Below are positions 51,153 through 58,916 of a stretch of 64,000 bases of DNA, piece by piece. Position 1 is the first letter of the stretch, and each line of letters opens with the position of its first letter. A program made the translations under genes and the position numbers. The notes beneath the pieces are model-generated. The model was not told the origin of the DNA and ran no database searches. It was given only the letters and a program-made list of their open reading frames with translations. The DNA comes from G965215055 sp965242685 (GTDB taxonomy: Bacteria; Pseudomonadota; Gammaproteobacteria; UBA4575), in contig OZ251487.1 of assembly GCA_965242685.1 (NCBI GenBank), positions 1,674,001 to 1,738,000 on the forward strand, written 5' to 3'.

Positions 51153-51320
51153 GCCACGGGGCTTGGATGGGAATGCCTTAACCTTCTTTCCCCTAAAATC
51201 CGACCCGCCACAAATCTTAGATGAAAACACCGTAACCCTCTTTCCTCTAAAATCCGACCCGCCACGGGACTTGGTGGGGAATGGCTTAACCCTCTTTCCC
51301 CTAAAATCCGACCCGCCACG
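51145..51320. repeat. 54-bp tandem repeat starting in the tRNA-Pro 3' end (three units plus a partial)
   Basis: The string TCCGACC(A/C)GCCAC recurs at 51145, 51199, 51253 and 51307, exactly 54 nt apart. Each unit continues with a variable GGG-CTTGG-type stretch, then CTTAACC-TCTTTCCCCTAAAA. The first copy's first eight bases are the tRNA acceptor end and CCA. The middle unit is most diverged. As 54 is divisible by three, frames run through as an 18-residue peptide repeat on both strands, but no start signal or codon pattern makes me call a gene. Confidence 0.9.
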
Positions 51321-51422
51321 AGTGAGATCTACGCGCAAATATTCACGTGACGTCAAGCGGTGATTTAACCATTCATACGGATTCTGTTATGGTAAAGAAA
51401 ATTTGTTCTGCAAGGAAACCTC

Positions 51423-51989
51423 GTGAACTTCTGTAGTAATTGCGGCTCTGCAGAAATCGGGCTGGCGGTGCCCGAAGGTGACAATCGGCCTCGTTTTGTG
51501 TGTTCGTCCTGTCGAGAGGTTTTTTACCATAACCCGAAGATCGTCACCGGCTGCATCGCCGAGTGGCAAGGCAAGATATTGATGTGCAAGCGTGCCATTG
51601 AGCCGCGTTGCGGCAAGTGGACGTTACCCGCGGGGTTCATGGAAAACGAAGAGACGGTACACGAGGCCGCCTTGCGTGAAACCCATGAAGAAGCCAGCGC
51701 AAAAGCGGTAAACCTGAGCTTGTATACCCTATATAACCTGCCGCATATCAATCAAGTTTACATGATTTTCCGCGGCGAACTGGTGGGGGGATGCGCAAGT
51801 CCCGGCGATGAAAGCCTGGAGGTTGCACTGATGGAAGAAAAAGACATTCCTTGGGATGAGATCGCCTTTCCCGTTATCAGGGAGAGCCTTGAGCTATATT
51901 TCGAGGATAAGCGCAACCGTTCCTTTACCTTGCACTACGGTGACATGCGCAGGCTCCCCGGTCACGCTTACGAGGTGAAACGATACTGA
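51423..51989 (+). CDS. NUDIX hydrolase with N-terminal zinc ribbon
   Basis: A 188-residue protein. The first 35 residues are a zinc ribbon (CSNCGSAEI and CSSCREVFYHNP), followed by a complete NUDIX box (G-x5-E-x7-R-E-x2-E-E in GFMENEETVHEAAL-RETHEEA, about 77-100). The layout resembles a short NADH-pyrophosphatase (NudC) relative, but the NudC SQPWPFP motif is absent, so the substrate is unknown. GTG 51423. It is convergent with the ankyrin gene, 5 nt apart. Confidence 0.9.
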   Translation: MNFCSNCGSAEIGLAVPEGDNRPRFVCSSCREVFYHNPKIVTGCIAEWQGKILMCKRAIEPRCGKWTLPAGFMENEETVHEAALRETHEEASAKAVNLSLYTLYNLPHINQVYMIFRGELVGGCASPGDESLEVALMEEKDIPWDEIAFPVIRESLELYFEDKRNRSFTLHYGDMRRLPGHAYEVKRY

Positions 51990-51994
51990 AGTCC

Positions 51995-52453
51995 TTACGG
52001 AAACCGGCCGCTACGCCTGCCGCCGGATTCAAGCAGGATGTTGGTAACTTCGGGACTAAAGCAAAACAGAGCATAATCCAGGGGCGTGGCACCTATATTG
52101 TTGCGTGCGTTGACGTTTGCGCCGGCTTGCACCAGGGCGAGGGCCACTTCACCGCAGGCGGCGTATCCCCGTTTAACGTCCGGAAGACCCGCACAACATT
52201 GATAGGTATAGTGCAGTGGCGTATTCCCGTCACGGTCGGGTACGTCGGGAACTACGCCGGACTTGATAATGGCCTTTACCTCGTCGGCGTCGCCATCCCG
52301 TATCGCCCTGAACATGACCGTACTCCCGTGTTTATCCGGTGACATTTGATTCTCCGATGCCGTCCCCCGGCTTACCGTCACAGCCATCAACAGTACGGCG
52401 ATGACCGGTACAAGGCGGCTTGCCACCTCGGTTATGGCCTTTCCTCTCTTCAA
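51995..52453 (-). CDS. Exported ankyrin-repeat protein
   Basis: A 152-residue protein with a Sec signal peptide (RLVPVIAVLLMAVTVSRGTA, about 13-32) and two to three ankyrin repeats: AIRDGDADEVKAIIKSGVVP, DVPDRDGNTPLHYTYQ, and ALVQAGANVNARNNIGATPL. Function is unknown; ankyrin repeats bind other proteins, here presumably in the periplasm. The 188-nt gap to bolA (52454-52641) shows nothing I can call. Confidence 0.85.
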   Translation of the reverse strand: MKRGKAITEVASRLVPVIAVLLMAVTVSRGTASENQMSPDKHGSTVMFRAIRDGDADEVKAIIKSGVVPDVPDRDGNTPLHYTYQCCAGLPDVKRGYAACGEVALALVQAGANVNARNNIGATPLDYALFCFSPEVTNILLESGGRRSGRFP

Positions 52454-52641
52454 AGGTAACCCCCTCTTGTTACAACCCGTTCTTTACCCTTAACTTATTG
52501 TAAATCTTGTAGAGAACGCGGGATCATGTCTTTTGGGATGCCTTCGTAACAAGAATTATCGCCGGAAAATCGGCAAAACCTCTCCCGGCCCGGATAAGTA
52601 ATGACATTACGTATTCAACAAGGTGGCGATTTTCCCTGCTA

Positions 52642-52959
52642 TCAACCCTTCTTTGATCCGCCGAGACAAGGGGGTGATTTTCTTGTCGCGCCCTCTTTTT
52701 CCCGCCACTCATCAGGCGTCAGAGTATGCAGGGAAAGCGCATGTATCGGCCCGGCCAGTTCATCCTTCAGCAGTTGATTGAGCACGCGATGTCGTGTGAT
52801 CAACGTCTTGCCGTCAAACTCGGCGCTCACCACCGTCACCTTGAAATGGGATTCCGCGCCGGCGGGGACGTTGTGGTTATGGCTTTCGTTGGCCACCTCC
52901 AGAAAAACGGGTTGTAGCCTCTCTTTGATCTTGCTCTCGATGGCGGCTTGTACAGTCAT
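52642..52959 (-). CDS. bolA: BolA family protein
   Basis: A 105-residue BolA, a partner of monothiol glutaredoxins in Fe-S handling and a morphology regulator. MTVQAAIESKIKERLQPVFL, then NESHNHNVPAGAESHFKVTV with the cluster-binding His region, and ITRHRVLNQLLKDEL with the second conserved His. The C-terminal tail (after DEWREKE) is short and basic. It should pair with the Grx4 protein encoded at 3969-4313. Confidence 0.94.
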   Translation of the reverse strand: MTVQAAIESKIKERLQPVFLEVANESHNHNVPAGAESHFKVTVVSAEFDGKTLITRHRVLNQLLKDELAGPIHALSLHTLTPDEWREKEGATRKSPPCLGGSKKG

Positions 52960-53013
52960 AACGACTTTATAGCATTCCTAGTTTGCCTAAAGTATATCCC
53001 AGGCAGAGGTATT

Positions 53014-53835
53014 TTATGCAATCGAAAAGAATTCCAAGGCGGTCTGTGTAGTTTCCATGGCTAGTTGCCGTGCCGGAACGCCGCGACATTTTGCCACTGT
53101 TTCCAGTATGTGCACCAGATAGCAGGGTTCGTTGCGCCGGTTTTTGGGCCTGGATAGCCGGCGGGTGGTAGATAGACAATCGGCTCCAATGGGTACGTCT
53201 TTGGGTAACAGGTACGGCGCATCGGTCTCTATCATCAGGCGGTTTTTCGGAATACGGGAGATGATTTCATGCAGATGTCGTCCGCGCCGCGCATCGCAAA
53301 TCCAGCCGGTGATACCGATATGGCAGTCTAGATCAAGATAGCAGTCAAGCTCTGTCGCGGTGCCCGTAAAACAGTGAACCACGACTTTGTTCAGTCGTGT
53401 ACGATATTGAACCAATAGCCGTACAAAATCCCGGTGTGCGTCGCGCATATGCAGAAAGATCGGCATGGAAAGCTCTGCGGCAAGTTCAAGCTGGGCTTGA
53501 AAGGCCGTTTTTTGTTCGGCCGGAGTAGAGTAGTTACGGTTAAAATCGAGTCCGGCTTCACCGATTGCAACCACGTTTTCATGTTCGGCAAGCTCGCGCA
53601 GTTGCAGGGATGTTTCATCCGTCCATTCTCTGGCCAGGTGTGGGTGGATGCCCGCCGTGGCGTACATATCTGTATATCGTGTGGAAAGTTGCAGGGCATG
53701 GTTGCTGTCTTCCACATTGGAACCGGTAAGTATGAAGTGTTTTACGCCCGCCTGCCTGGCGCGTTCGATGACTTCGGTCTCATCCTCACGAAAGGCGGGG
53801 TGCGTAAAGTTGAAACCTGCATCTACCAGTTCCAC
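53014..53835 (-). CDS. tatD: TatD family metal-dependent DNase/hydrolase
   Basis: A 273-residue TatD. Sequence closely follows E. coli TatD: GFNFTHPAF (where relatives have HxH), TAGIHPHLA, VAIGEAGLDFNRNYSTPAEQ, VVHCFTGTATEL, ITGWICDARRG and ETDAPYLLP with metal ligands. GTG 53835, one base after the trhO stop, so the two are co-translated. Role: 3'-5' exonuclease in DNA repair or fragmentation. Confidence 0.92.
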   Translation of the reverse strand: MELVDAGFNFTHPAFREDETEVIERARQAGVKHFILTGSNVEDSNHALQLSTRYTDMYATAGIHPHLAREWTDETSLQLRELAEHENVVAIGEAGLDFNRNYSTPAEQKTAFQAQLELAAELSMPIFLHMRDAHRDFVRLLVQYRTRLNKVVVHCFTGTATELDCYLDLDCHIGITGWICDARRGRHLHEIISRIPKNRLMIETDAPYLLPKDVPIGADCLSTTRRLSRPKNRRNEPCYLVHILETVAKCRGVPARQLAMETTQTALEFFSIA

Positions 53836-53836
53836 C

Positions 53837-54655
53837 CTACTCGCTCCACGTCAAGCCCGCACACGGCGAGCAAAACCGCTCCTCGCTTTCTTGCAGGGGG
53901 GTTTGACAGCGGCTACAGAGCCTTGCAAAGGTCGGCCGAAGCCGGCTGTCCAGGCTGATACGCTCATCAAAAACAAAGCAGTCCCCATGCCAATGGTCGC
54001 CACTGGAGGTCGACAAATAGTCAAGTATGCCCCCTTTGAGTTGAAGCACTCGCTTAAATCCCCGTCGGGCGATGAAAGGCGCACCTTTTTCACAGCGGAT
54101 GCCGCCCGTGCAAAAGGTAACGACCGGCTTGTCTTGCGGAATATCGTCAAGCCGGCTGACGGCGTTTCCCAGTTCCCTGAAGTTCCTCAAACCCAAGTGT
54201 CGCGCATGATCGAAACTGCCGAGCTTGTATTCAAAATCATTGCGCAAATCCAACAGGGTGAAATCCCTGCCGTTGTCCAGCCACTGTTTCAACTTGGCAC
54301 TCGTTATATACAGTGGGTGCTCCGGCAGAGCCTGCCCGTCGGCATCAATGAAGTGCCCGGTAGCCACCAGTTTGTCGCGGTTATTTATCAACAGGCGTTT
54401 GAAAGGAATTTTTGAGGAATACGTGAAACTAAGCAGCAGTTGATGAAAACCACATTCCGTTTTCATTTTACGGACGGTAAAGTCAATATCCCTCCAGTCG
54501 CCGGCAAGGCTTACATTGATCCCTTCGGGACTGATGAATATGCTGCCCTTCAGGTGGGTTTGATCGGTTATCGCTCGTAATCGCTTGCGCACCGGTTCAA
54601 CGTCGGCGATCTTTATGAACTGGTAACCGGCGATATTTGTTATCTGTGCAGACAT
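53837..54655 (-). CDS. trhO: tRNA uridine(34) hydroxylase, rhodanese family
   Basis: A 272-residue TrhO (YceA), which hydroxylates U34 of tRNAs toward 5-carboxymethoxy/methoxyuridine using oxygen. N-terminal acylphosphatase-like domain (GSIFISPEGINVSLAG near 37-52), then rhodanese domain with catalytic Cys in TFCTGGIRCEKGAPF near 182, and a C-terminal Cys-rich ribbon (CSRCQTPL, CSPC). ATG 54655. The 136-nt gap up to the GT-C gene has only a 10-bp direct repeat (TCTAGAAGAC). Confidence 0.93.
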   Translation of the reverse strand: MSAQITNIAGYQFIKIADVEPVRKRLRAITDQTHLKGSIFISPEGINVSLAGDWRDIDFTVRKMKTECGFHQLLLSFTYSSKIPFKRLLINNRDKLVATGHFIDADGQALPEHPLYITSAKLKQWLDNGRDFTLLDLRNDFEYKLGSFDHARHLGLRNFRELGNAVSRLDDIPQDKPVVTFCTGGIRCEKGAPFIARRGFKRVLQLKGGILDYLSTSSGDHWHGDCFVFDERISLDSRLRPTFARLCSRCQTPLQESEERFCSPCAGLTWSE

Positions 54656-54791
54656 TCGTGATGATGGCTATAAAGTTAGCATGACTTTTATTAAGTGGCT
54701 TCGCATTATAGGTATAGAACACTCTCTCTAGAAGACAACAAAAATTATTCGATAGCCGAGGTCGTATCGGTATCTAGAAGACGCCTTTCCC

Positions 54792-56774
54792 TTAGTTATC
54801 CTCCTTTAGCGAAAACTTCCCTTCCCAAACCTCGCCTTCTCTAGTGTATTGCCCGGTGCGGATCGAGCTGATTTCATACTCGGGCAACGGCACGACCACC
54901 ATACATTTTCCGTCAAAGCGTACCCCGTATTCGTAGAAAACAAAGTCCCGATTGTCAAACCCGTGCCGCTTTCGCCAATCGGGAAGGTCGGTTTCGTTGA
55001 CCGGCAAGACGTGTACGAAAAAGCGCTCCCGCAGGTCATTTGGGTGGCAGGATTCCCGGAGGTAGACCAGCCTGTCCTCGTATCTGTATACATCAAAAAA
55101 GGAGCGTGTGATCGGTTCACCCGTCTTTACTTTTTGGTACGTGTCCCGATAGAAGGCTTGACTGGACTCATCCAGAAAATCCAGGTTCAAGGCGTATACC
55201 GCAAAAACAGCATTGTTATAGACCTTGCGTATATAGTATAGAAGTGAAGCATCCGGCTTTTTTCCTTTCCAAATATATTCACGGTAGTTGGTGAGGTAGA
55301 AGTCGGCACGCGTTGCATTTTCCACAATCCGTTGCCGGTCTGATGCAGGCAGAATCATCCGGTTTCTTGTTACATGGCCTCCCTTCCCATAAACATGGAC
55401 GGGTGAGTCGGGATAGCGTTCCAGCAGGTATTCCAGTCCCTCCCTGTACGAGGTTCCCCAATAGCCCATATCATATTGGGTGCGCAGGTATCCCGGCGTG
55501 TGGCGGTCTACCAGGGCATTGAAGTAGATATTTTGATGAGGATGAATCTGTGCCATCTCCATGACTACGATCCCCAAGCCGACTCCCGTCAGGGTGTAGA
55601 TGCCCGCCCGCCAGTATTTCTTCATGGAAAAAGATACCAGCCAATGTAGGCCATATATCGCCAACAGACAGAACGGCGCATATAGAAAGTACATATGTCG
55701 CCAGCTATCGTAAAGTACGGAATTGAAAACGATGACCGCCAGCATGGACAACACAAAACAGGCCAGCAGCAACCACTGAAAACGCAGTTGCGTGTTGCGC
55801 AATATATTGCTTGGTTGGGTAAGGCTTCGATACCCCACCGCAACGATACCGATCAAACCCAACAACAATGCCACCCACGGCGTCGTAATTAAAAACCAGG
55901 TGAGAAGGTAGTCCCATGGGAGATCAACACTGCTGACCAATTCCCCCTTGAACAGTTCGACACCTTCATGAGGAAAACGAGAAGCGGCGGTAATGGCCTC
56001 CACCAACCGCCCAACCGGGTCTTCCCACAAGTACGGCCAAATGGCATACAAGGTAAGGACACCGCCCCCTACAAACGACATGAGGGTCTTAAGCACCCGT
56101 ATGCGTTCCTGCTTGCCTTCGGCATACCAAACGTCCAAGCCTCGCATCCCCACCACCGCAAGCAACAGCATGGCGCCCATCACCCGCAGGTTGATCAGCA
56201 CCGCCACCGCCGCACCACATAACAAAAACGCCCGCACGGTGTCGCGTTCAAAAGCCCGATGAATCAGGAACAGGGCGATCATAAACATACTAAAGAAAGG
56301 AATATCCTTGCTGTTGAAGAAGGAATGGGCATAGAGTCGGGGATGTAGCAGGAACAGCAGCATGGCGGCCAGGGCGAGGATTCGGTTGTTGAACAGGCGC
56401 AGGGTCAACAGGTAACAGCAGACCCCACCCAACAGGAAGAACAGGTGGGTCAGGAGATGACGGCTGAGATAGATGGTGCGGGTATCTTCCAGTCCCAAGA
56501 CCCGCTCGACCAGCAGCAGAGGGAGTTCAAAGGCGACGCCGTAAAACATGTAGTCCGTTGAGGAGATCGCATCCCGGTCTCCCAAGATGTAATCCAGGTT
56601 TTCTTCGGCATGGCGTCTCTGCACGTCTGTATCATTCTGCGTGCCGTAATCGTCGAGGATGGCAATGCCGGCCAACAGAAAGAGGGCGAGGACTGCCCAG
56701 GCTCCGCGAGAGGTCGGGAAACGCCCCGTATTACTTAGTGAGGAACTGCGGGGGGGGGGGGGGGGGGGGGGCAA
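54792..56774 (-). CDS. GT-C membrane glycosyltransferase (family 39-like), paralogue A, with 5' poly-C tract
   Basis: Up to 660 residues: about 10 helices, then a soluble C-terminal domain of about 110 residues (LVYLRESC, HGFDNRDFVF, RFDGKCMVVVPLPEY, RTGQ). The first loop has acidic LDDYGTQNDTD as in GT39/ArnT-like enzymes that use polyprenyl-phosphate sugars; WRHMYFLYAPF and LHPRLYAHSFFNSKDIPF are family segments. The 22-C tract encodes Pro7 after a TTG at 56774. The conserved upstream ATG at 56781 is out of frame at C22 and would be in frame at C21 or C24. Likely surface glycan modification; sugar unknown. Confidence 0.8.
   Translation of the reverse strand: MPPPPPPPRSSSLSNTGRFPTSRGAWAVLALFLLAGIAILDDYGTQNDTDVQRRHAEENLDYILGDRDAISSTDYMFYGVAFELPLLLVERVLGLEDTRTIYLSRHLLTHLFFLLGGVCCYLLTLRLFNNRILALAAMLLFLLHPRLYAHSFFNSKDIPFFSMFMIALFLIHRAFERDTVRAFLLCGAAVAVLINLRVMGAMLLLAVVGMRGLDVWYAEGKQERIRVLKTLMSFVGGGVLTLYAIWPYLWEDPVGRLVEAITAASRFPHEGVELFKGELVSSVDLPWDYLLTWFLITTPWVALLLGLIGIVAVGYRSLTQPSNILRNTQLRFQWLLLACFVLSMLAVIVFNSVLYDSWRHMYFLYAPFCLLAIYGLHWLVSFSMKKYWRAGIYTLTGVGLGIVVMEMAQIHPHQNIYFNALVDRHTPGYLRTQYDMGYWGTSYREGLEYLLERYPDSPVHVYGKGGHVTRNRMILPASDRQRIVENATRADFYLTNYREYIWKGKKPDASLLYYIRKVYNNAVFAVYALNLDFLDESSQAFYRDTYQKVKTGEPITRSFFDVYRYEDRLVYLRESCHPNDLRERFFVHVLPVNETDLPDWRKRHGFDNRDFVFYEYGVRFDGKCMVVVPLPEYEISSIRTGQYTREGEVWEGKFSLKEDN
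56750..56771. repeat. Poly-G/C tract, 22 nt, at 5' end of paralogue A
   Basis: Twenty-two G on the plus strand (C on the coding strand). Reading from the leader-conserved ATG 56781 requires a C number divisible by three to enter the long frame; at 22 that frame stops soon after the tract at TAA, whereas a TTG at 56774 is in frame. Slippage by one base would switch the product. Confidence 0.95.
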
Positions 56775-56837
56775 GTGTCATAGCGTCATAGTTTATCAGA
56801 ACACAACGCGGGGGGCCACAAACGCTGGCCTGATGTT

Positions 56838-58763
56838 TCAGTCTTGCTTGAGAGAAAACCTCCCTTCCCAAACCTCGCCTTCTCTTCTAGTGTATTGTCC
56901 AGTGCGGATCGAGCTGATTTTATACTCGGGCAGAGGTACGACCATCATACATTTTCCGTCAAAACGTACCCCGTACTCGTGGAAAACAAAGTCCCGATTG
57001 TCAAATCCGTGTGGCTTTCGCCAATCGGGAAGGTCGGTTTCGTTGGCCGGCAAGATGTGAAAGAAAAAGCGTCTCCACAGGTCTTCCGCGCTACATAGTT
57101 CCTTAACATAAACCAGCTTGCCGTCGTGCACATACACGTCAAAGAGGGAACGAGCCCCCGGTTCACTTGTTTTTACTTTTCGGTAGATGTTTCGATAGGG
57201 GGCTTGACTGGATTCATCCAGAAAATCCAGGTTCAAGGCGTATATCGAAAAAATAGCATTGTTATAGACCTTGCGCGTATAGTATAGGAGTGAAGCATCC
57301 GGCTTTCTCCATTTCCAAAGATATTCACGGTAGTTGGTGAGGTAGAAGTCGGCACGCGTTGCATTTCTCACAATCCGTTGCCGGTCTGACACGGGCAGAA
57401 TCATCCAATTTCTTGTTACATGGTCATTCTTCCCGTAAACATGGACGGGCAAGTCGGGATAACGTTCCAGCAAGTATTCTAGCCCCTCCCTGTACGAAGT
57501 TCCCCAATGCTCTATACTGTACTGCGTGCTCAGATATTCCGGCGTGTGACGGTCTACCAGGGCATTGAAGTAAACATTTTGATGAGGATGAATCTGCACC
57601 ATTTCGATGACCACCATGATCAGACCAGCCCCCGTCGCCGCATAAACACCGACCTGCCAGTATGTCTTCCTGGAAAGGGATACCAGTTGGAAAGATATCA
57701 GCCAATGTAGGCCATACGCCGCCAACAGACAGAACGGCGCATAGATGAAATACATGTGCCGCCAGCCATCGTAGAGTACGGAATTGAAAACGATGACCGC
57801 CAGCATGGACAACACAAAACAGGCCAGCAGCAACCACTGAAAACGCAATGGCGTGTTGCGCAATATCTTTCGCGGTTGGGTGAGACTCCGATACCCCACT
57901 GCAACGATACCAATTAACCCCAACAACAATGCCACCCACGGCGTCGTGATCGAAAACCAGGTGGGGATATACTCCCACGGAAGATTAGTACTGAGGATTA
58001 ATTCCCCTCTGAACAGTTCGAAAGCCTTGTGAGGATAACGGGAAGCGATGGTGAAGGCCTCCACCAACCGCCCGAGCGGGTCCTCCCATAAATACGGCCA
58101 AATGGCGTATAGCACCAATACACTGGCCAGTATGAAACCGCCGAGGGTCTTGAGCACCCGCACGCGTTCCTGCTTGCCTTCGGCATACCAAGTGTCCAAG
58201 CCTCGCATCGCCACCACTGCAATCCACAGCATAACGCCCATCACCCGAAGGTTGATCAATACCGCCACCGCCGCACCGCACAACAAAAACGCCCGCACGG
58301 TGTTGAGAGCAAAGGCACGATGAATTAGCAACAAGGCGATCATAAACATACTAAAGAAAGGAATATCCTTACTGTTGGAGAAGGAATGGGCATAGAGGCG
58401 GGGGTGTAGCAGGAACAGCAGCATGGCGAGCAAGGCCAGCAGACGGTTGTTGAACAGGCGCACGGCCAACAGGTAACAGCAGACCGCGCCTAACAAGAAG
58501 AACAGGTGGGTCAGGAGATGACGGCTAAGATAGATGCTATGGGTGTCTTCCAGTCCCAAGACCCGTTCGGCCAACAGCAGGGGGAGTTCAAAGGCGATGC
58601 CGTAATGCTTATCTTTTTGTTTCAATTGCAGGTCGTCATGGCTTCCCAATATATAGCTGAGGTTGGCTTCGGTAATGAGTTTCTGAACCTCCTCAGACCA
58701 CGACACACCATAATCGTCGAATACGGCAAGGGCCGCCAACAGAAAGAGGGTGAGGACGACCAC
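56838..58763 (-). CDS. GT-C membrane glycosyltransferase (family 39-like), paralogue B, probably OFF at C20
   Basis: At least 641 residues from GTG 58763; homology to paralogues A and C continues upstream through SSSLSSTGRF to the poly-C tract at 58817, so the true N-terminus is 5' of this GTG. With C20, the conserved leader ATG (58846) reads into a frame that ends at TAA just past the tract, and the long frame has no start before the tract; the gene therefore looks switched off, except for possible internal starts. Same helices and C-terminal domain (RFDGKCMMVVPLPEYKISSI) as A. Strong DNA similarity to A would allow gene conversion. Confidence 0.78.
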   Translation of the reverse strand: MVVLTLFLLAALAVFDDYGVSWSEEVQKLITEANLSYILGSHDDLQLKQKDKHYGIAFELPLLLAERVLGLEDTHSIYLSRHLLTHLFFLLGAVCCYLLAVRLFNNRLLALLAMLLFLLHPRLYAHSFSNSKDIPFFSMFMIALLLIHRAFALNTVRAFLLCGAAVAVLINLRVMGVMLWIAVVAMRGLDTWYAEGKQERVRVLKTLGGFILASVLVLYAIWPYLWEDPLGRLVEAFTIASRYPHKAFELFRGELILSTNLPWEYIPTWFSITTPWVALLLGLIGIVAVGYRSLTQPRKILRNTPLRFQWLLLACFVLSMLAVIVFNSVLYDGWRHMYFIYAPFCLLAAYGLHWLISFQLVSLSRKTYWQVGVYAATGAGLIMVVIEMVQIHPHQNVYFNALVDRHTPEYLSTQYSIEHWGTSYREGLEYLLERYPDLPVHVYGKNDHVTRNWMILPVSDRQRIVRNATRADFYLTNYREYLWKWRKPDASLLYYTRKVYNNAIFSIYALNLDFLDESSQAPYRNIYRKVKTSEPGARSLFDVYVHDGKLVYVKELCSAEDLWRRFFFHILPANETDLPDWRKPHGFDNRDFVFHEYGVRFDGKCMMVVPLPEYKISSIRTGQYTRREGEVWEGRFSLKQD

Positions 58764-58816
58764 CCAGGCCCCGCGGGAGGTTAGGAAACGTCCTGTACTA
58801 CTTAACGAGGAACTGC

Positions 58817-58836
58817 GGGGGGGGGGGGGGGGGGGG
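58817..58836. repeat. Poly-G/C tract, 20 nt, at 5' end of paralogue B
   Basis: Twenty G on the plus strand, in the same position as the tract of paralogue A. The 40-nt leader beyond it (GTGTCATAGCGTCATAGTTT and following) is nearly identical in both genes. A change to C21 would join ATG 58846 to the long frame. Confidence 0.95.
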
Positions 58837-58916
58837 CAGGTGTCATAGCGTCATAGTTTATCAGAACACAACGCGGGGGGAGACGGGATAGCTTCCGCAA
58901 ACGCCTGCCTAGGGTT

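Noticed and set aside
51131..51363. Open frames on both strands through the tRNA-linked repeat (18-residue peptide repeats)
   Set aside because: They follow from a 54-nt period without stops; there is no ribosome site or codon bias, and one frame reads into the tRNA gene.
54727..54782. A 10-bp direct repeat TCTAGAAGAC (54727-54736 and 54773-54782)
   Set aside because: Short and without further structure; could mark a small insertion but cannot be told from chance.
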